Source: Sphingobacterium detergens
GTDB lineage: Bacteria; Bacteroidota; Bacteroidia; Sphingobacteriales; Sphingobacteriaceae
Length of the DNA: 64,000 nucleotides
Direction: 5' to 3'
Assembly: GCF_003610355.1 (NCBI RefSeq)
Contig: NZ_RAPY01000002.1
Span: 310,001 to 374,000, forward strand
Part shown: positions 7,675 to 17,700 of the stretch, one piece after another
How the letters are laid out: each line of letters begins with the position of its first letter
How positions within the stretch are numbered: position 1 is the stretch's first letter
Position numbers and translations under genes: made by a program
Notes under the pieces: model-generated
What the model saw: the letters and a program-made list of their open reading frames with translations, nothing else
Databases searched by the model: none
What the model was told of the DNA's origin: nothing

Positions 7675-9756
7675 TTAGAGGGTTTCTTTAAGCCAGGTAA
7701 AGAATTCTCTTTGCCAGACCTGAGCATTGTGTCCTGATAGTACCCAGTGGTTTTCATCAGGGAGATAGACAAGTCTGCTCTTTATTTTTTTCAACTGAGC
7801 CAGTTGAAAGGCTGCTAAACCTTGTCCTATCGGAACACGGTAATCTTTTCCGCCTTGAAAAATCAGAATAGGTGTATGCCAGTTATTTGCTTTCTCAATT
7901 GGATTAAACTGTGTATAAGATTTTTCGTTTTTGCTATCCCAGTAGGCACCACCCAATTCATGATTGGCAAAGAACAATTCTTCCGTCGTACCATACCAAC
8001 TTCTCATATCGAATAAGCCGTTATGTGCAATGAATGTTTTGAAACGATTTTGATGGACTCCGGCTAACTGGTAAACGGAATAACCACCATAACTAGCGCC
8101 AATTGCTGCTCTACGCGCTGTATCGACATATGTTTCTTTAGATATGTCATCTATAGCAGATAAATAGTCTCTGATGGGTTGTCCGCCCCAATCTTGCGAA
8201 ATTGCTTCATTCCATTTTACTCCCCAGCCGGGCATGCCTCTACGATTTGGTGCGATAACAATGTAACCTTGTGAAGCAATTAATTGCAGGTTCCAACGGA
8301 AAGAATAAAACTGTGTGAGCGCAGATTGTGGCCCACCTTCACAGTAGAGTATAGTTGGGTATTTTTTTGCAGGATCAAAATTTGGCGGGTAAATTACCCA
8401 TGAAAATAAATCAGCACCATCGGACGCTTTTGTAATACGTCTTTCAATTTTGTTTTCCGCAATTGCTGCATACTTGTCGTCATTGACATTGGTGACCGCT
8501 GTCAAAGATTTGTTTTTGAGGTCAAAGCTAAAGACTTCAGTCGCACGCGTGAATTTGGTCAAAGTAACAATCAGCTTATCTCCGGTTTGACCAACAATAC
8601 CCGTAATATCAAAGTCTCCAGTTGAAATTTGTTGGATCTTCGGAAGACTTTTTGACTTTATATTCGAAGGCACCTCTAATTCAAATAACTGCACAGTACC
8701 TTTGGTGGCGGCAGTAAAGTATATTTTGCGATTATCATTGCTCCAGATAAAACTGTTGACGGTACCATCCCAGTGTGCTGTTAAATTTAATCGGATTGAA
8801 CTGCTTTTATCAAATAGGATGATGTCATTTTTGTCGGACTCATAACCATCGGTTTTCATACTGAGCCAAGTTAAACTTTTACCATCTGGAGAATAACTTG
8901 GTGCAACGTCATAGCCGTTCATGCCTTCGGTGAGATTGGTGGTTGTACCAGAAGATAATTCATAACGATAAATATCTGTGTTGGTGCTTACGGCATAATC
9001 TGTCCCGAATTTTTTCTTACAGACATATAGTATCGCCTTGCTGTCGGGAGACCAAATGAAATCTTCAGCACCACCGAAAGGTGCCTGTGGACTGTAATAA
9101 GGTTGATCCTTCAGTAGATCAACGGGATCGCCTATCTTTCCATTGCTGTAGCTGGCAACAAAAGGGTGATTGAATTTTCCATCATTGAATGTATCCCAAT
9201 GTCTATAATCTAAGTTGTCATAAATATAGGCATCCGATTTTGGCAATTCTGGGTATTTATCTGTGCTATGGTATTTTTTGATTAATACAGATTGGCTAAA
9301 AAGAATATGTGTTCCATCAGGAGAAAATTTGACATTTTCCAGGGCCATTTCACCGGATGTCAGCTGAGTTGCCTCTCCCTTTGTCAGATTTTTTTTCCAT
9401 AGGTGGCCTTTCGATAGATAAATCACATCACCATTTTGTTCGATCTGGACTACTGCTTCGCCTCCTTTCTGATCCGTAAATTGACCACCAGCACCATTGG
9501 CTAATGAGATCGTATAAAGATTCTTCTCACTCGTATTGCTTTCCAGGTTGTAATTAGAAACACCATACAGCAATGTTTTGCCATCTGAAGAAAGTCCTTC
9601 GGCCGATACACGTCCGAGATCCCAAAGGGTGCTAGGGTTAATCGGTTGTGGTGTTTCAGTAACCATCTTAAAACTGGATTTTCCACCTTTGCTTTCTTGC
9701 GCATTGCTGAGGTTGCATGCCATAATCGCTAATGTAAATATTGTAAGTTTTTTCAT
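7675..9756 (-). CDS. S9 family serine peptidase (prolyl oligopeptidase / DPP-like), secreted
   Basis: 693 aa. A signal peptide covers residues 1-19/20 (ending NLSNAQ). An N-terminal beta-propeller of TolB/DPP type follows (about 45-430; repeats such as LENVKFSPDGTHILFSQS, DVAPSYSPDGKSLTWLS). The alpha/beta-hydrolase domain spans about 445-693. The triad is readable: Ser555 in GASYGGYS, Asp638 in GGKDYRVP, His670 in ENHWV. It cleaves dipeptides or short peptides, probably in the periplasm, to feed peptide catabolism; the exact specificity (DPP V-like or acylaminoacyl-peptidase-like) cannot be read from sequence alone. It is a single-gene unit with its own terminator and lies 167 bp downstream of creD. 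Confidence 0.93.
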   Translation of the reverse strand: MKKLTIFTLAIMACNLSNAQESKGGKSSFKMVTETPQPINPSTLWDLGRVSAEGLSSDGKTLLYGVSNYNLESNTSEKNLYTISLANGAGGQFTDQKGGEAVVQIEQNGDVIYLSKGHLWKKNLTKGEATQLTSGEMALENVKFSPDGTHILFSQSVLIKKYHSTDKYPELPKSDAYIYDNLDYRHWDTFNDGKFNHPFVASYSNGKIGDPVDLLKDQPYYSPQAPFGGAEDFIWSPDSKAILYVCKKKFGTDYAVSTNTDIYRYELSSGTTTNLTEGMNGYDVAPSYSPDGKSLTWLSMKTDGYESDKNDIILFDKSSSIRLNLTAHWDGTVNSFIWSNDNRKIYFTAATKGTVQLFELEVPSNIKSKSLPKIQQISTGDFDITGIVGQTGDKLIVTLTKFTRATEVFSFDLKNKSLTAVTNVNDDKYAAIAENKIERRITKASDGADLFSWVIYPPNFDPAKKYPTILYCEGGPQSALTQFYSFRWNLQLIASQGYIVIAPNRRGMPGWGVKWNEAISQDWGGQPIRDYLSAIDDISKETYVDTARRAAIGASYGGYSVYQLAGVHQNRFKTFIAHNGLFDMRSWYGTTEELFFANHELGGAYWDSKNEKSYTQFNPIEKANNWHTPILIFQGGKDYRVPIGQGLAAFQLAQLKKIKSRLVYLPDENHWVLSGHNAQVWQREFFTWLKETL

Positions 9757-9828
9757 ATATATAATGCTGAAAAATGTCCTCGCAAGTTACAGATTTTGCT
9801 ACTAAAAGCTAAGCAAAGGATGAAAATA

Positions 9829-9854
9829 GCCGTCTTATTTAATAAAAAGACGGC
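9829..9854 (-). terminator. Probable terminator of the coq4-like/creD operon
   Basis: Stem GCCGTCTT / AAGACGGC with a 10-nt A/T loop, 70 bp past the creD stop. On the minus strand it is followed by CTATTTTCA, a short interrupted T-run, so it is weaker than others in the window. Confidence 0.55.
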
Positions 9855-9923
9855 CATTTGTTCGGATAAGTTTATTTCTTGAGCAATATGCCGATAATTA
9901 CCCAATAGATTTTGAGATGTTGC

Positions 9924-11408
9924 TTATTGATCAGCATGATTGTTGTCAAATTGATACCAATTAATTTTTGTGGAAACACGCATCAGGATTGCCAAAATAA
10001 TAAAGATTCCGATCGTTCCCGCGATGAGTGAGTAATCTCTAAGTTGCATGAGTACATAGATGAATAAATAGAATGTACCCAAAATAGACCCGAGTAAAAG
10101 TGCAGATTTAAGATTTTTTGTAATCGCTTTTATAAAACTTGCAATGAGCATTACGGTCGCGATTGCTGCGATTAAATACGCGAGATTAAATCCGATATGT
10201 TCTGATAACGCTAATAATAGTGTATAAAAGAGTACCATGGCTGCTCCAATTAGTACATATTGGATAATATGGATTCTTTTTTTCTTGATGATTTCAGTGA
10301 ATAGGAGCGAAGTGAATGTCAAGAGGATGATCAAAATACCGTATTTAGCTACCCGTGTTGTTTTTTGATAGTTATTGATATCTGGTAGAAAATTGATAGT
10401 GATCATATCCGAGTTGACCAGCATGTCACTAGGTACGTTTGTATCAGATGCAGCAGGGGCAGTGGGCTGGGGCGACTCAACTTCATCTGTCAGGTTGCCC
10501 CTGTTTTTTTCGAAAAGATAGATTGGGTAAATGTCTCCTGACCATTGTTGGGGCAGCTTGCGACTAAAGGAAGGGATCTCCCAGGATGCTGAAAAATTGG
10601 CGTTGTCGACTGATCGCTTAGTTGGTAAGAATGCACCGACAAAACTCGGATTAGCCCAATTCCCTTTTGCGGAAATATTTGTTTGATCACCGAGTGGGAC
10701 AAAATTTAATGATTTTGAACCTTTTAGGTCCAGTGTGATTTTGAAAAGGCTCTCGCTTTGGGGATTGATTGAGATTGGGCAGACCAAATTTTGATTGAAT
10801 AGTTTGAGGTTGTTGAAATCAGGATCGAAAGCTGACTCTAGACCATTCCATTTGAGAACAGGGCGTCTACCTAATCCCTTAAAATCTTGTATACCAAATA
10901 CTAATCGACTTCCTTTCCAATCAATCTTTTCAATTGGGATTTCCAGCTTTGTTAGATCGATTTTATTAAAGCTACCTTCGATCGAGATATGACTGTTATA
11001 TACCACAGTATTATAGATCCCTCTGGAAAGATGCTGCGGACTGATGTCTGTGATGATATTCGAACTTTGGGGTAGGATAAATATCCACTTTGTTTGTTTG
11101 TATTCGAATGTTGCTGAGTTTTTACTTTTTTCAGCGGGCTTCTGAATAATTTCGCTGTAGGGGATTGCTACGACGGGACCGGAGATGACCTGCTCTTGGC
11201 CCCAATTAAGCGCAATACCTTCGGATACGCTTTGCTCGCGAGTTTTACGTTCTTCAATTAGATCGCTGATCAATGTCAGTGGTATGAGCAATAGCAGTGA
11301 AAGAAATAAGATGACAAATAATTTTAGGACAGTTGAGTTGCTAATTTTTTCAAAAAGCGAATACTGTTCTGCTGCAAATGAGCTTTGGGGTGTATTTTGG
11401 TTTTCCAT
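9924..11408 (-). CDS. creD: Inner-membrane protein CreD (cell envelope integrity)
   Basis: 494 aa. One TM lies near the N-terminus (about 28-48, LKLFVILFLSLLLLIPLTLI), followed by the CreD hallmark ERKTREQSVSEGIALNWG and a large periplasmic domain. Five or six TM segments lie in the last 150 residues. CreD of E. coli belongs to the CreBC regulon and affects envelope stress and colicin E2 tolerance; its biochemical role is not known. Its start is 4 bp after the stop of the Coq4-like gene, so they form one operon led by the operator at 11924. No creBC genes are nearby, and a small winged-helix regulator lies just upstream instead. Confidence 0.92.
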   Translation of the reverse strand: MENQNTPQSSFAAEQYSLFEKISNSTVLKLFVILFLSLLLLIPLTLISDLIEERKTREQSVSEGIALNWGQEQVISGPVVAIPYSEIIQKPAEKSKNSATFEYKQTKWIFILPQSSNIITDISPQHLSRGIYNTVVYNSHISIEGSFNKIDLTKLEIPIEKIDWKGSRLVFGIQDFKGLGRRPVLKWNGLESAFDPDFNNLKLFNQNLVCPISINPQSESLFKITLDLKGSKSLNFVPLGDQTNISAKGNWANPSFVGAFLPTKRSVDNANFSASWEIPSFSRKLPQQWSGDIYPIYLFEKNRGNLTDEVESPQPTAPAASDTNVPSDMLVNSDMITINFLPDINNYQKTTRVAKYGILIILLTFTSLLFTEIIKKKRIHIIQYVLIGAAMVLFYTLLLALSEHIGFNLAYLIAAIATVMLIASFIKAITKNLKSALLLGSILGTFYLFIYVLMQLRDYSLIAGTIGIFIILAILMRVSTKINWYQFDNNHADQ

Positions 11409-11412
11409 GATT

Positions 11413-11904
11413 TCATTTGTTTAAATCAACCTGAATATTTTTACTGTATAATGCAATTTGGAGTTCGGTAAGCTGATAATGAAGTATCTCTTTGAATTCA
11501 ATATGGTGGAATCTTTGTAGGGATCGGCCTTTCTGGAAGGTTTTCTTGTAATATTTAAAATGTTCTGGAAACAGGATGCCACCAATCGCGATCATTCCCA
11601 TTAAGTATAGACTGACTTTTCCGTTACCCAACAGAAGATATTGCATGGCAATTTCATCTTGAATTTCAGTTCCCGTTCCCGTTATAATATGGAAGACATC
11701 GTGATTTTCCAATTTCGGCATGACATCAAACCCCTTGCTTGCATAAAAGAGACCCAAACTATGGCCAATGCTCCCAATTGGGTAGGTTAAAAATTCCTCT
11801 TTGCTAATTCCCCATGCTTTTTTGTTCCATTTGAAAATATCTGCATACACTTTGGAAGACCAGTTGTAGAGATGAAGCATAAGTTTTAATCGAATTCCTT
11901 TCAT
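11413..11904 (-). CDS. Coq4 family protein
   Basis: 163 aa. It carries the full Coq4 metal-site motif HDxxH-x11-E: His68-Asp69-Val-Phe-His72, then eleven residues to Glu84 (HDVFHIITGTGTEIQDE). Eukaryotic Coq4 acts in ubiquinone assembly as an oxidative decarboxylase/hydroxylase scaffold. Bacteroidota normally make menaquinone, so the role here is open. The predicted fold is helical with hydrophobic segments near 45-56 and 88-112. It is the first gene after the 11924 operator and sits 4 bp before creD. Confidence 0.8.
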   Translation of the reverse strand: MKGIRLKLMLHLYNWSSKVYADIFKWNKKAWGISKEEFLTYPIGSIGHSLGLFYASKGFDVMPKLENHDVFHIITGTGTEIQDEIAMQYLLLGNGKVSLYLMGMIAIGGILFPEHFKYYKKTFQKGRSLQRFHHIEFKEILHYQLTELQIALYSKNIQVDLNK

Positions 11905-11923
11905 GTTTTATTGTTTTAAAAGT

Positions 11924-11940
11924 ACTTTGAAATTCAAAGT
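11924..11940 (-). promoter_or_regulatory. Palindromic operator in front of the coq4-like/creD operon
   Basis: ACTTTGAAATTCAAAGT has two perfect 8-bp arms around a central A, 20 bp upstream of the Coq4-like ATG. A near-identical palindrome precedes the regulator operon at 12872. On the minus strand, ACACTTTG lies inside it and resembles a -7 element, so a bound regulator would block the promoter. That binding is inferred. Confidence 0.65.
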
Positions 11941-11955
11941 GTTTGGATAAAAAAA

Positions 11956-12258
11956 TTATTTATATTGTTGTTTTATTAAATTTTCTAATGCAATAAGGTG
12001 GTTTTCAAATGCTTTTAAACCTTTTGTTGTCCTTTTATATTTTGTATTGGGTTTGCGGTCAACAAAACTTTTCTCCACGACAATATACTCTTCCTTCTCC
12101 AGTGTCTTGAGGTTGGAGGCTAGATTTCCATCAGTTACTTCCAATACTTCTTTGAACGAATTGAAGTCATATTCTTCATTCACTGCAAGAACGCTCATAA
12201 TTTGTAAGCGGACTCTATTTTCGAATATTTTGTCATATAAAGAAAGATCTAATTTCAC
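11956..12258 (-). CDS. Winged-helix transcriptional regulator (MarR/ArsR-like, 100 aa)
   Basis: 100 aa from a GTG at 12258, which overlaps the TGA of the upstream gene (GTGA). The open frame extends further upstream, but that part is the shadow of the membrane-protein gene in another frame. The domain begins at once: RLQIMSVLAVNEEYDFNSFKEVL (HTH support helices), DGNLASNLKTLEKEEYI (recognition helix and turn), KSFVDRKPNTKYKRTTKG (wing). This is the short winged-helix type common beside 6-TM proteins in Bacteroidota. It probably controls its own operon and coq4-like/creD through the two palindromes; that link is inferred. Confidence 0.85.
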   Translation of the reverse strand: MKLDLSLYDKIFENRVRLQIMSVLAVNEEYDFNSFKEVLEVTDGNLASNLKTLEKEEYIVVEKSFVDRKPNTKYKRTTKGLKAFENHLIALENLIKQQYK

Positions 12259-12866
12259 GATTCGTACTTTTTGTAAACGATAAAACCATAGATGATATGT
12301 AACACACCAAATCCTAATCCCCATAACATCAGTCCGTGGTCTGGAAGACATACTGCTATTAAACCTAAGCATATTTCTAGTATGCCTAACCATTTTACTT
12401 CTGTGAAGGTATAAATGCTGCCAGCAGCTAAAGCCAAGCCATAGAAAATAAGCAGTATCCCAGCAATCAAATGATAATAACCTTGAGAAAGTAGGACTAA
12501 TGCTAAAACTCCTCCAGTTATCAAAGGGATTGAAACTGCAAATAAAAGAGATTTGCTGGTAATGTTCCAAATCGACTGCTTATTTTTCTTAGCTTTCTTT
12601 CGAGCCATTAACCATCCGGTCAATAATGAGAGCGTCAGAATCAATAGAGCAACTATTAAAAAGAGTGTAGGAATAGTCAGACCAGAGGCGAACCGATTGA
12701 TCACAGCTTCGGGACTTGCTATCGCATAGTAGCCAAGTAAAGTTCCTAATAACGCATAGCAGCCGATAAGAACACCTGACAAACCGCTTATCGAAACAAA
12801 TTTGGAGGATTTCTCCATCAATAATCTGATCTCTCCAAGCTCTTTAAATAAATCTTTTTGTTCCAT
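12255..12866 (-). CDS. Six-TM membrane protein of unknown function, coupled to the regulator
   Basis: 203 aa from the ATG at 12866 (MEQKDLFKELGEIRLLMEKS). A longer frame starts at 12968, but its first 34 residues would be read through the operator and promoter, so I reject that start. After a soluble, amphipathic N-terminus of about 25 residues come six hydrophobic segments, near 28-52, 63-88, 108-130, 133-156, 160-178 and 182-198. No catalytic motif is visible. Stop and start codons overlap with the regulator (GTGA), so the two proteins are made together. It may sense or relay a membrane signal to the regulator; this is only a suggestion from the arrangement. Confidence 0.8.
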   Translation of the reverse strand: MEQKDLFKELGEIRLLMEKSSKFVSISGLSGVLIGCYALLGTLLGYYAIASPEAVINRFASGLTIPTLFLIVALLILTLSLLTGWLMARKKAKKNKQSIWNITSKSLLFAVSIPLITGGVLALVLLSQGYYHLIAGILLIFYGLALAAGSIYTFTEVKWLGILEICLGLIAVCLPDHGLMLWGLGFGVLHIIYGFIVYKKYES

Positions 12867-12871
12867 AAAAG

Positions 12872-12890
12872 TACTTTGATATTCAAAGTA
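12872..12890 (-). promoter_or_regulatory. Palindromic operator in front of the membrane protein/regulator operon
   Basis: TACTTTGATATTCAAAGTA has two perfect 8-bp arms around TAT, only 5 bp upstream of the ATG at 12866. Its core, 12873-12889, differs at one base from the operator at 11924. This close to the start codon, a bound protein would block transcription or early elongation, which suggests autoregulation. Confidence 0.65.
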
Positions 12891-12962
12891 AATGAATAAT
12901 AATGAATTATGCAAGAGGTAGAAAGAATATTGAAAAAAAATAAAAAAAAGAGTGGAAAATAC

Positions 12963-12993
12963 TTGCAAGATATAGGTTTGGTTTCTATCTTTG
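12963..12993 (+). promoter_or_regulatory. Promoter of tRNA-Leu
   Basis: A -33 TTG at 12963-12965, 20 bp, then TATCTTTG at 12986-12993, which fits the Bacteroidota -7 consensus TAnnTTTG. The predicted start is near 13000, 16 bp before the tRNA. Confidence 0.7.
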
Positions 12994-13015
12994 TGGCATC
13001 AAAAGAAATCCTAAT

Positions 13016-13097
13016 GCGGAAGTGGCGTAATTGGTAGCCGCACCAGACTTAGGATCTGGCGCCGCAAGGCGTGGGGGTTCGAGTCCCTTCTTCCGCA
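13016..13097 (+). tRNA. tRNA-Leu (anticodon TAG)
   Basis: 82 nt. The acceptor stem GCGGAAG pairs with CTTCCGC, with discriminator A at 13097 and no encoded CCA. The anticodon arm CCAGA-CTTAGGA-TCTGG gives TAG, reading CUA/CUN leucine. A class II variable arm (GCGCCGCAAGGCGT) and the T-loop GGTTCGAGTCC are present. It has its own promoter and a terminator at 13106. Confidence 0.95.
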
Positions 13098-13105
13098 CTT
13101 GATGT

Positions 13106-13139
13106 CCTCCCGAACTTAAAACCTCGGGAGGATTTTTTT
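13106..13139 (+). terminator. Terminator after tRNA-Leu
   Basis: An 8-bp stem CCTCCCGA / TCGGGAGG with a 10-nt loop, followed by A and seven T. It ends 27 bp before the trigger factor ATG, so trigger factor needs read-through or its own start here. Confidence 0.8.
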
Positions 13140-13165
13140 ATGAATGCGATATAGCTAAAAAGAGT

Positions 13166-14491
13166 ATGAATATTTCACACGAGAATGTAGATGCAATCAA
13201 TGCGGTCGTCAACGTCGCATTAGCACCTGAAGATTATAATCCTCAAGTCGACAAAGAGATTAAAGCGCAAGCTAAAAAGGCAAAATTACCAGGTTTCCGT
13301 CCGGGTCAAGTTCCAGTGGGACATATCAGACGTACTTATGGTAAATCTATTTTATTTGATGAGATCAATAAATTGGTGAACGATAGAATCACGAATTACA
13401 TTTCAGAGAACAAATTAGAAGTATTAGGTCAACCACTTCCTTTGGAAGATGACGCACAATATAGCTGGGATTATAAAGATAATTTCAATTTTAAATATGA
13501 GATTGGTTTAGCTCCTGCTTTTGAATTGCCTTTTACTGCTGAGACTGAGTTTGCTGTTTACGATATCAAAGCTGATCAAGAGACCTTGGCAGATCGTATC
13601 AAAAACTTACGTCGTAGCTATGGAAAGATGACTAATCCAGAAGTATCAGAAGAAGGTGATGTATTGTATGCTACCTTGAAACAAGATAAAGAGGAAGGTC
13701 TTGAGAAAACAACTTCGATCCGTACGGATATCGTTGAAGATGCAAAAATCAAGAAATCTTTAGTAGGTCTTAAAAAAGACGATGCTGTTAAAATCGATGT
13801 TAAGAAAGCTTTCAAAACAGAAGATTTAGCACGTATCTTAGGTATCACTGAAGAAGAAGCTACAGCTTTGGATGTAACAAAATTCGAATTGACTGTTAAA
13901 AACATCAACCGTTTAGAAGAAGCTGATCTTAACCAAGAGTTTTTTGATAAATTGTTTGCAGAAGGTGAAGTAACTGAAGAAGCTCAATTTACTGAAAAAG
14001 TAAAAGAAGAAGTAGAAAACTTATTCAAGCAAAACTCAGATCAAAAATTACGTAACGATATGTATACTTTTGGTATGGACAAAGTTGATGTAACTTTCCC
14101 TGAGGAGTTCTTGAAAAGATGGTTGAAAGCGACGAACCCTAGCATTTCTGAAGAGGAGCTTAATGAAGGTTTTGCTGATTTCTTGAACAACTTGAAATGG
14201 ACAATCATCGAAAACCGTGTTGTTACTGAAAACGGTCTTGAAGTTAAATATGATGAGGTAATCAATTTAGCGAAAGAACGTATCTACGCACAAATCAAAA
14301 TGTACAATATCAACGAAGAGCCTTCTGATGAGCAATTGAATCAGTTTGCAATTCAATTGTTACAAGACAGAGAGCAAGGTAACCGTTTGTTCGAAGAAGC
14401 TAAAGCTTTGAAAGTATTTGATCACTTAAAAGGTTTGGTTAAATTGAACAGCAGCGATATTGAATTTAAAGAATTCGAAAAATTAGCGTAA
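13166..14491 (+). CDS. tig: Trigger factor (ribosome-associated chaperone)
   Basis: 441 aa. The ribosome-binding N-terminal domain (about 1-150) is recognisable by LPGFRPGQVPVGHIRRTYG, equivalent to the GFRxGxxP loop that docks on L23. The middle PPIase-like domain (about 150-240) is strongly diverged from FKBP, as is usual in Bacteroidota. The C-terminal helical cradle is Glu/Lys-rich (EEVENLFKQNSDQKLRNDMYTFGMD). It binds nascent chains at the tunnel exit. The ORF shows biased codon use typical of a highly expressed gene. It is monocistronic between two terminators, with no clpP/clpX downstream. Confidence 0.95.
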   Translation: MNISHENVDAINAVVNVALAPEDYNPQVDKEIKAQAKKAKLPGFRPGQVPVGHIRRTYGKSILFDEINKLVNDRITNYISENKLEVLGQPLPLEDDAQYSWDYKDNFNFKYEIGLAPAFELPFTAETEFAVYDIKADQETLADRIKNLRRSYGKMTNPEVSEEGDVLYATLKQDKEEGLEKTTSIRTDIVEDAKIKKSLVGLKKDDAVKIDVKKAFKTEDLARILGITEEEATALDVTKFELTVKNINRLEEADLNQEFFDKLFAEGEVTEEAQFTEKVKEEVENLFKQNSDQKLRNDMYTFGMDKVDVTFPEEFLKRWLKATNPSISEEELNEGFADFLNNLKWTIIENRVVTENGLEVKYDEVINLAKERIYAQIKMYNINEEPSDEQLNQFAIQLLQDREQGNRLFEEAKALKVFDHLKGLVKLNSSDIEFKEFEKLA

Positions 14492-14514
14492 GCGATTTTT
14501 AACATTATTATAAG

Positions 14515-14548
14515 AAGGCCCTCCAAATATCTTGGAAGGCCTTTTTTT
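14515..14548 (+). terminator. Terminator of tig
   Basis: Arms AAGGCCCTCCAA / TTGGAAGGCCTT, one mismatch, 5-nt loop, then a run of seven T. The following 170 bp to the TamB stop carry no recognisable gene. Confidence 0.85.
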
Positions 14549-14718
14549 ATGCCTTCAATGAAGTCTCCTTTATACTATTGATCGTTTTGATTTATAGAAG
14601 CTACCTAGATATATCCCTTGCTCTGATCTTACCATTTGGTAATCATTGATTCATTCAGCTTTTTTGATTGTGATGGGATAGCTGGACTAGCTTTTACTAT
14701 TATTTTAGTAGCCTATTG

Positions 14719-17700
14719 TTAGTTGGGCTGGCTTTTCTTTACATCTGTTTGGGTTGGAATAAAGAAATTATTCTTCTTTCCCAATGGAAATAGCCTTTTC
14801 AGAAATTCAGAGAAGGTGTTAAACTCTTGCCGATATAATAATCCAAAGGCGCTGATATATTCCCCATCGTTTGGACTAAGAAGAAAGTTTCTTGTGTTTA
14901 GGCGGTTGGAAGCCCTAAGTACAAGTCGACCATCTTTGCGCAAATAAAACATAGCTTCAGCATCAGTTGAAACCCGATCTGAGAATACATTCAAATCTGT
15001 TAATGCCTGACTCCTGCGATCCGAAATACCGCCTGTTAGAACTAACCTGTCATTAAATAGGCGAAGGGACGCAGAGGCGTCATTCAATGATTTAATATTG
15101 ATATCAAAGAAATTGATATTGAGTGATTGTGCGATGATATTATTGATTTGATTGAAAGCAATTTCGGTGCCCGCTGATAGTAATGTATTGTTGACTTCTT
15201 TCCCAAAATCACTTTGTGTTCCGGGGGTGAAGCTACGTCTCACAATTAAACTGAGCGCTTGCTGGTTGACATTATTGGCATCAGAGAAATACCCTTGCAG
15301 CTCGTCCTTCACACCAGGGTTCTGTGGGAAATTGATGTCAAATGTAATATCGGGTTGACTCAATTGACCTTTTAAAATCATGTCCGCTTGTGCTAGTACA
15401 CGCTCAGGATTTTCCTCTCTTCCCGCAGCATTGTACAGTGGAGCTAAGCTGGTTCTCTGTTGGTATATTGCGTTGATATTGATATTGGCTTCAGTCGGAT
15501 TGCCAGCCCATCGTACAGTTCCGCCCTCCTTTAAGTCAAATATTTTGTTGATATAATCCTGTGCGGTGAAATTAAACTTACCACTGTTTACGATGAAATC
15601 ACCGAACATTTCAAAATCTCCCAGTGAAGATATTCGCATATTCAGGTTACTATTTCCTTTGCCCGATAGTTCCCCCATACTTGAAAAAAGGTTGATTTCA
15701 GCATTTGGTGTGATTAGTAGATCCATATTCATCGTCAAACCATTAAAATCCCGTTTCTTTTGATTTTTCTTGATTTTGGTAGAGTCTTTTTCTATAAAGT
15801 AGATGAAATCACTATCGGAAATTGTACTTGTGCTATTAAAAGGTATATTGATGACTGTGTTTTCTTCTGATTTAGCACGTATATTGATGTTCATTGCTGA
15901 TGTCAATCCCTTAAACTGGAAGGTTCCGGAAGCATAAGCGGTGCCATAATAAGTATTGTTATCTTTTATTGTTGTATTCAATACCATGAAATTCTTTGCC
16001 TCAGCTGTCACATCTATATCCGGGTCACTTAACTTGTTAAGATCAACAATGCCGTCGATGGTCGCTATATTGTTTTTTTGATCGTATATTTTGAGACCAG
16101 CAAGGAAAATTCTATTGTTGGTCACATTGATTTCTTCGGAAAGACGATAGGGGGTTTTGAGGTAATTGATAACCATTGAAGCATTGTCAAGCTTTCCCGA
16201 TCCACTAATTTTTGGGTTTAGGATATCACCTTCTATGTCAAGGTCTGCATTTATCTTACCTTTAATGTTGGAAACTAGACTTCGCAGAAACGGTTGAAAA
16301 ACAAATACATCTGTATTAACCAACGTTGCCCTAAGGTTGAGTTTGTTATTTTCACTTAGGTGGTTGTAGGAACCCCTTAACTGAATTAATTTATCACCTT
16401 CTTCTATTTTACTATCTAGTTTTACCAATTGGTTTTCAGGGTCATAATTAGCACTAAGTGCTAATGCTCCTATTGGGATATTGTTGTAAAGGATGGGGGA
16501 TGTCTTGATGTTGGCAACGATAAATGGAGACTTAAAAACAGAATTAACCTCAATCTTTCCATTTAAATTTCCTGACAAATTGATACCGTGTGGTTTTGTG
16601 ATACCATTGAGCGAACTGAGATTAAAATCCTGGAATCTTAAATTGATTTGATCTGAAACGTCATTTGATAATATGCCATCAATATGCACTTTCTGCTCAG
16701 CATGACTCAATGTGAGTTTCTCAAAATACCATTTGCCTTTTGAAATTTTTAATTGTGCATCATTGTTGACAAGCCACTGTTCTTTGTTGATAAGTATATT
16801 GGATGGGTAAAAATTGATGAAAGCTGGTTTTGCATGGGCAAAACGGATAACGCCATTGAGATCTAAGCTATTGCTGGCTTCCAGTTCTGACATTTTTATG
16901 TTGAACTGTAAACTGTCATTGACTAAGGTGTTTGAAATATTTACATTCTTGATGTAAGTGCTATCCGTAAAATTGATCTGGTCTATGGAAGTCTGTAGTT
17001 CCATATTTTTAAGATTGGCATTTTGGTCAATAATCAAATGGGTGAGACGTATGCCATTGTATTTAAATTCAGGTGCATAAAAATTAAAATTTGCGGTCTG
17101 CTTTTCGCTGGCAAATTTTGCATTCAATGTTGCTCCACTATCCAGGGCGATGTCTTTTCTAAAGAAGGTTGCAATAGGTCTGAAAGATTTTATATTGATA
17201 TTGAGGTCAAAATCCTGACGGTTAAAGTCATTCTTTTCAAATCCAATTGCAGGAGCGTAACGCATCGCTAGTGCCTTAAAATAAGGGACAATCGTGTTTA
17301 GATCAATTCTTCCTTTGAGGTCTATATGGCCAATAGCAGACTGCAGTGTTAACGACCGCGCTTCTTGATTTCCTTCTGCGAGGAAATTGATGTTTTTGAT
17401 CACAAACTTTCCTTTGGAAGAAGTAAAACTTACACTATCGGATTTAAATTCCCCGGTAATATTATTGATGTTATCCCCAATTAAGCTCGTATGTAATTTG
17501 GTGTCTACAATATTGATTGAGTCACCTTGAAAGAAATTGAGCTTTTTTAAATTTGCCTGTTGTATATCCGCATCCAAGTGATAGTTAGGCTGGGCGGACC
17601 AGTCTATATCTGTCGTAAACTGTAACCTAAGATGTGGGTCATATATTGTTCCCGAACCGAGAAATAATTGTTTGTCTATATCGCCTTTAACCTGAATCTG

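Noticed and set aside
12259..12570. Upstream extension of the winged-helix regulator (204-aa reading frame)
   Set aside because: The extra 104 residues are an out-of-frame shadow of the 6-TM protein gene; the GTG at 12258 with GTGA overlap begins exactly at the domain.
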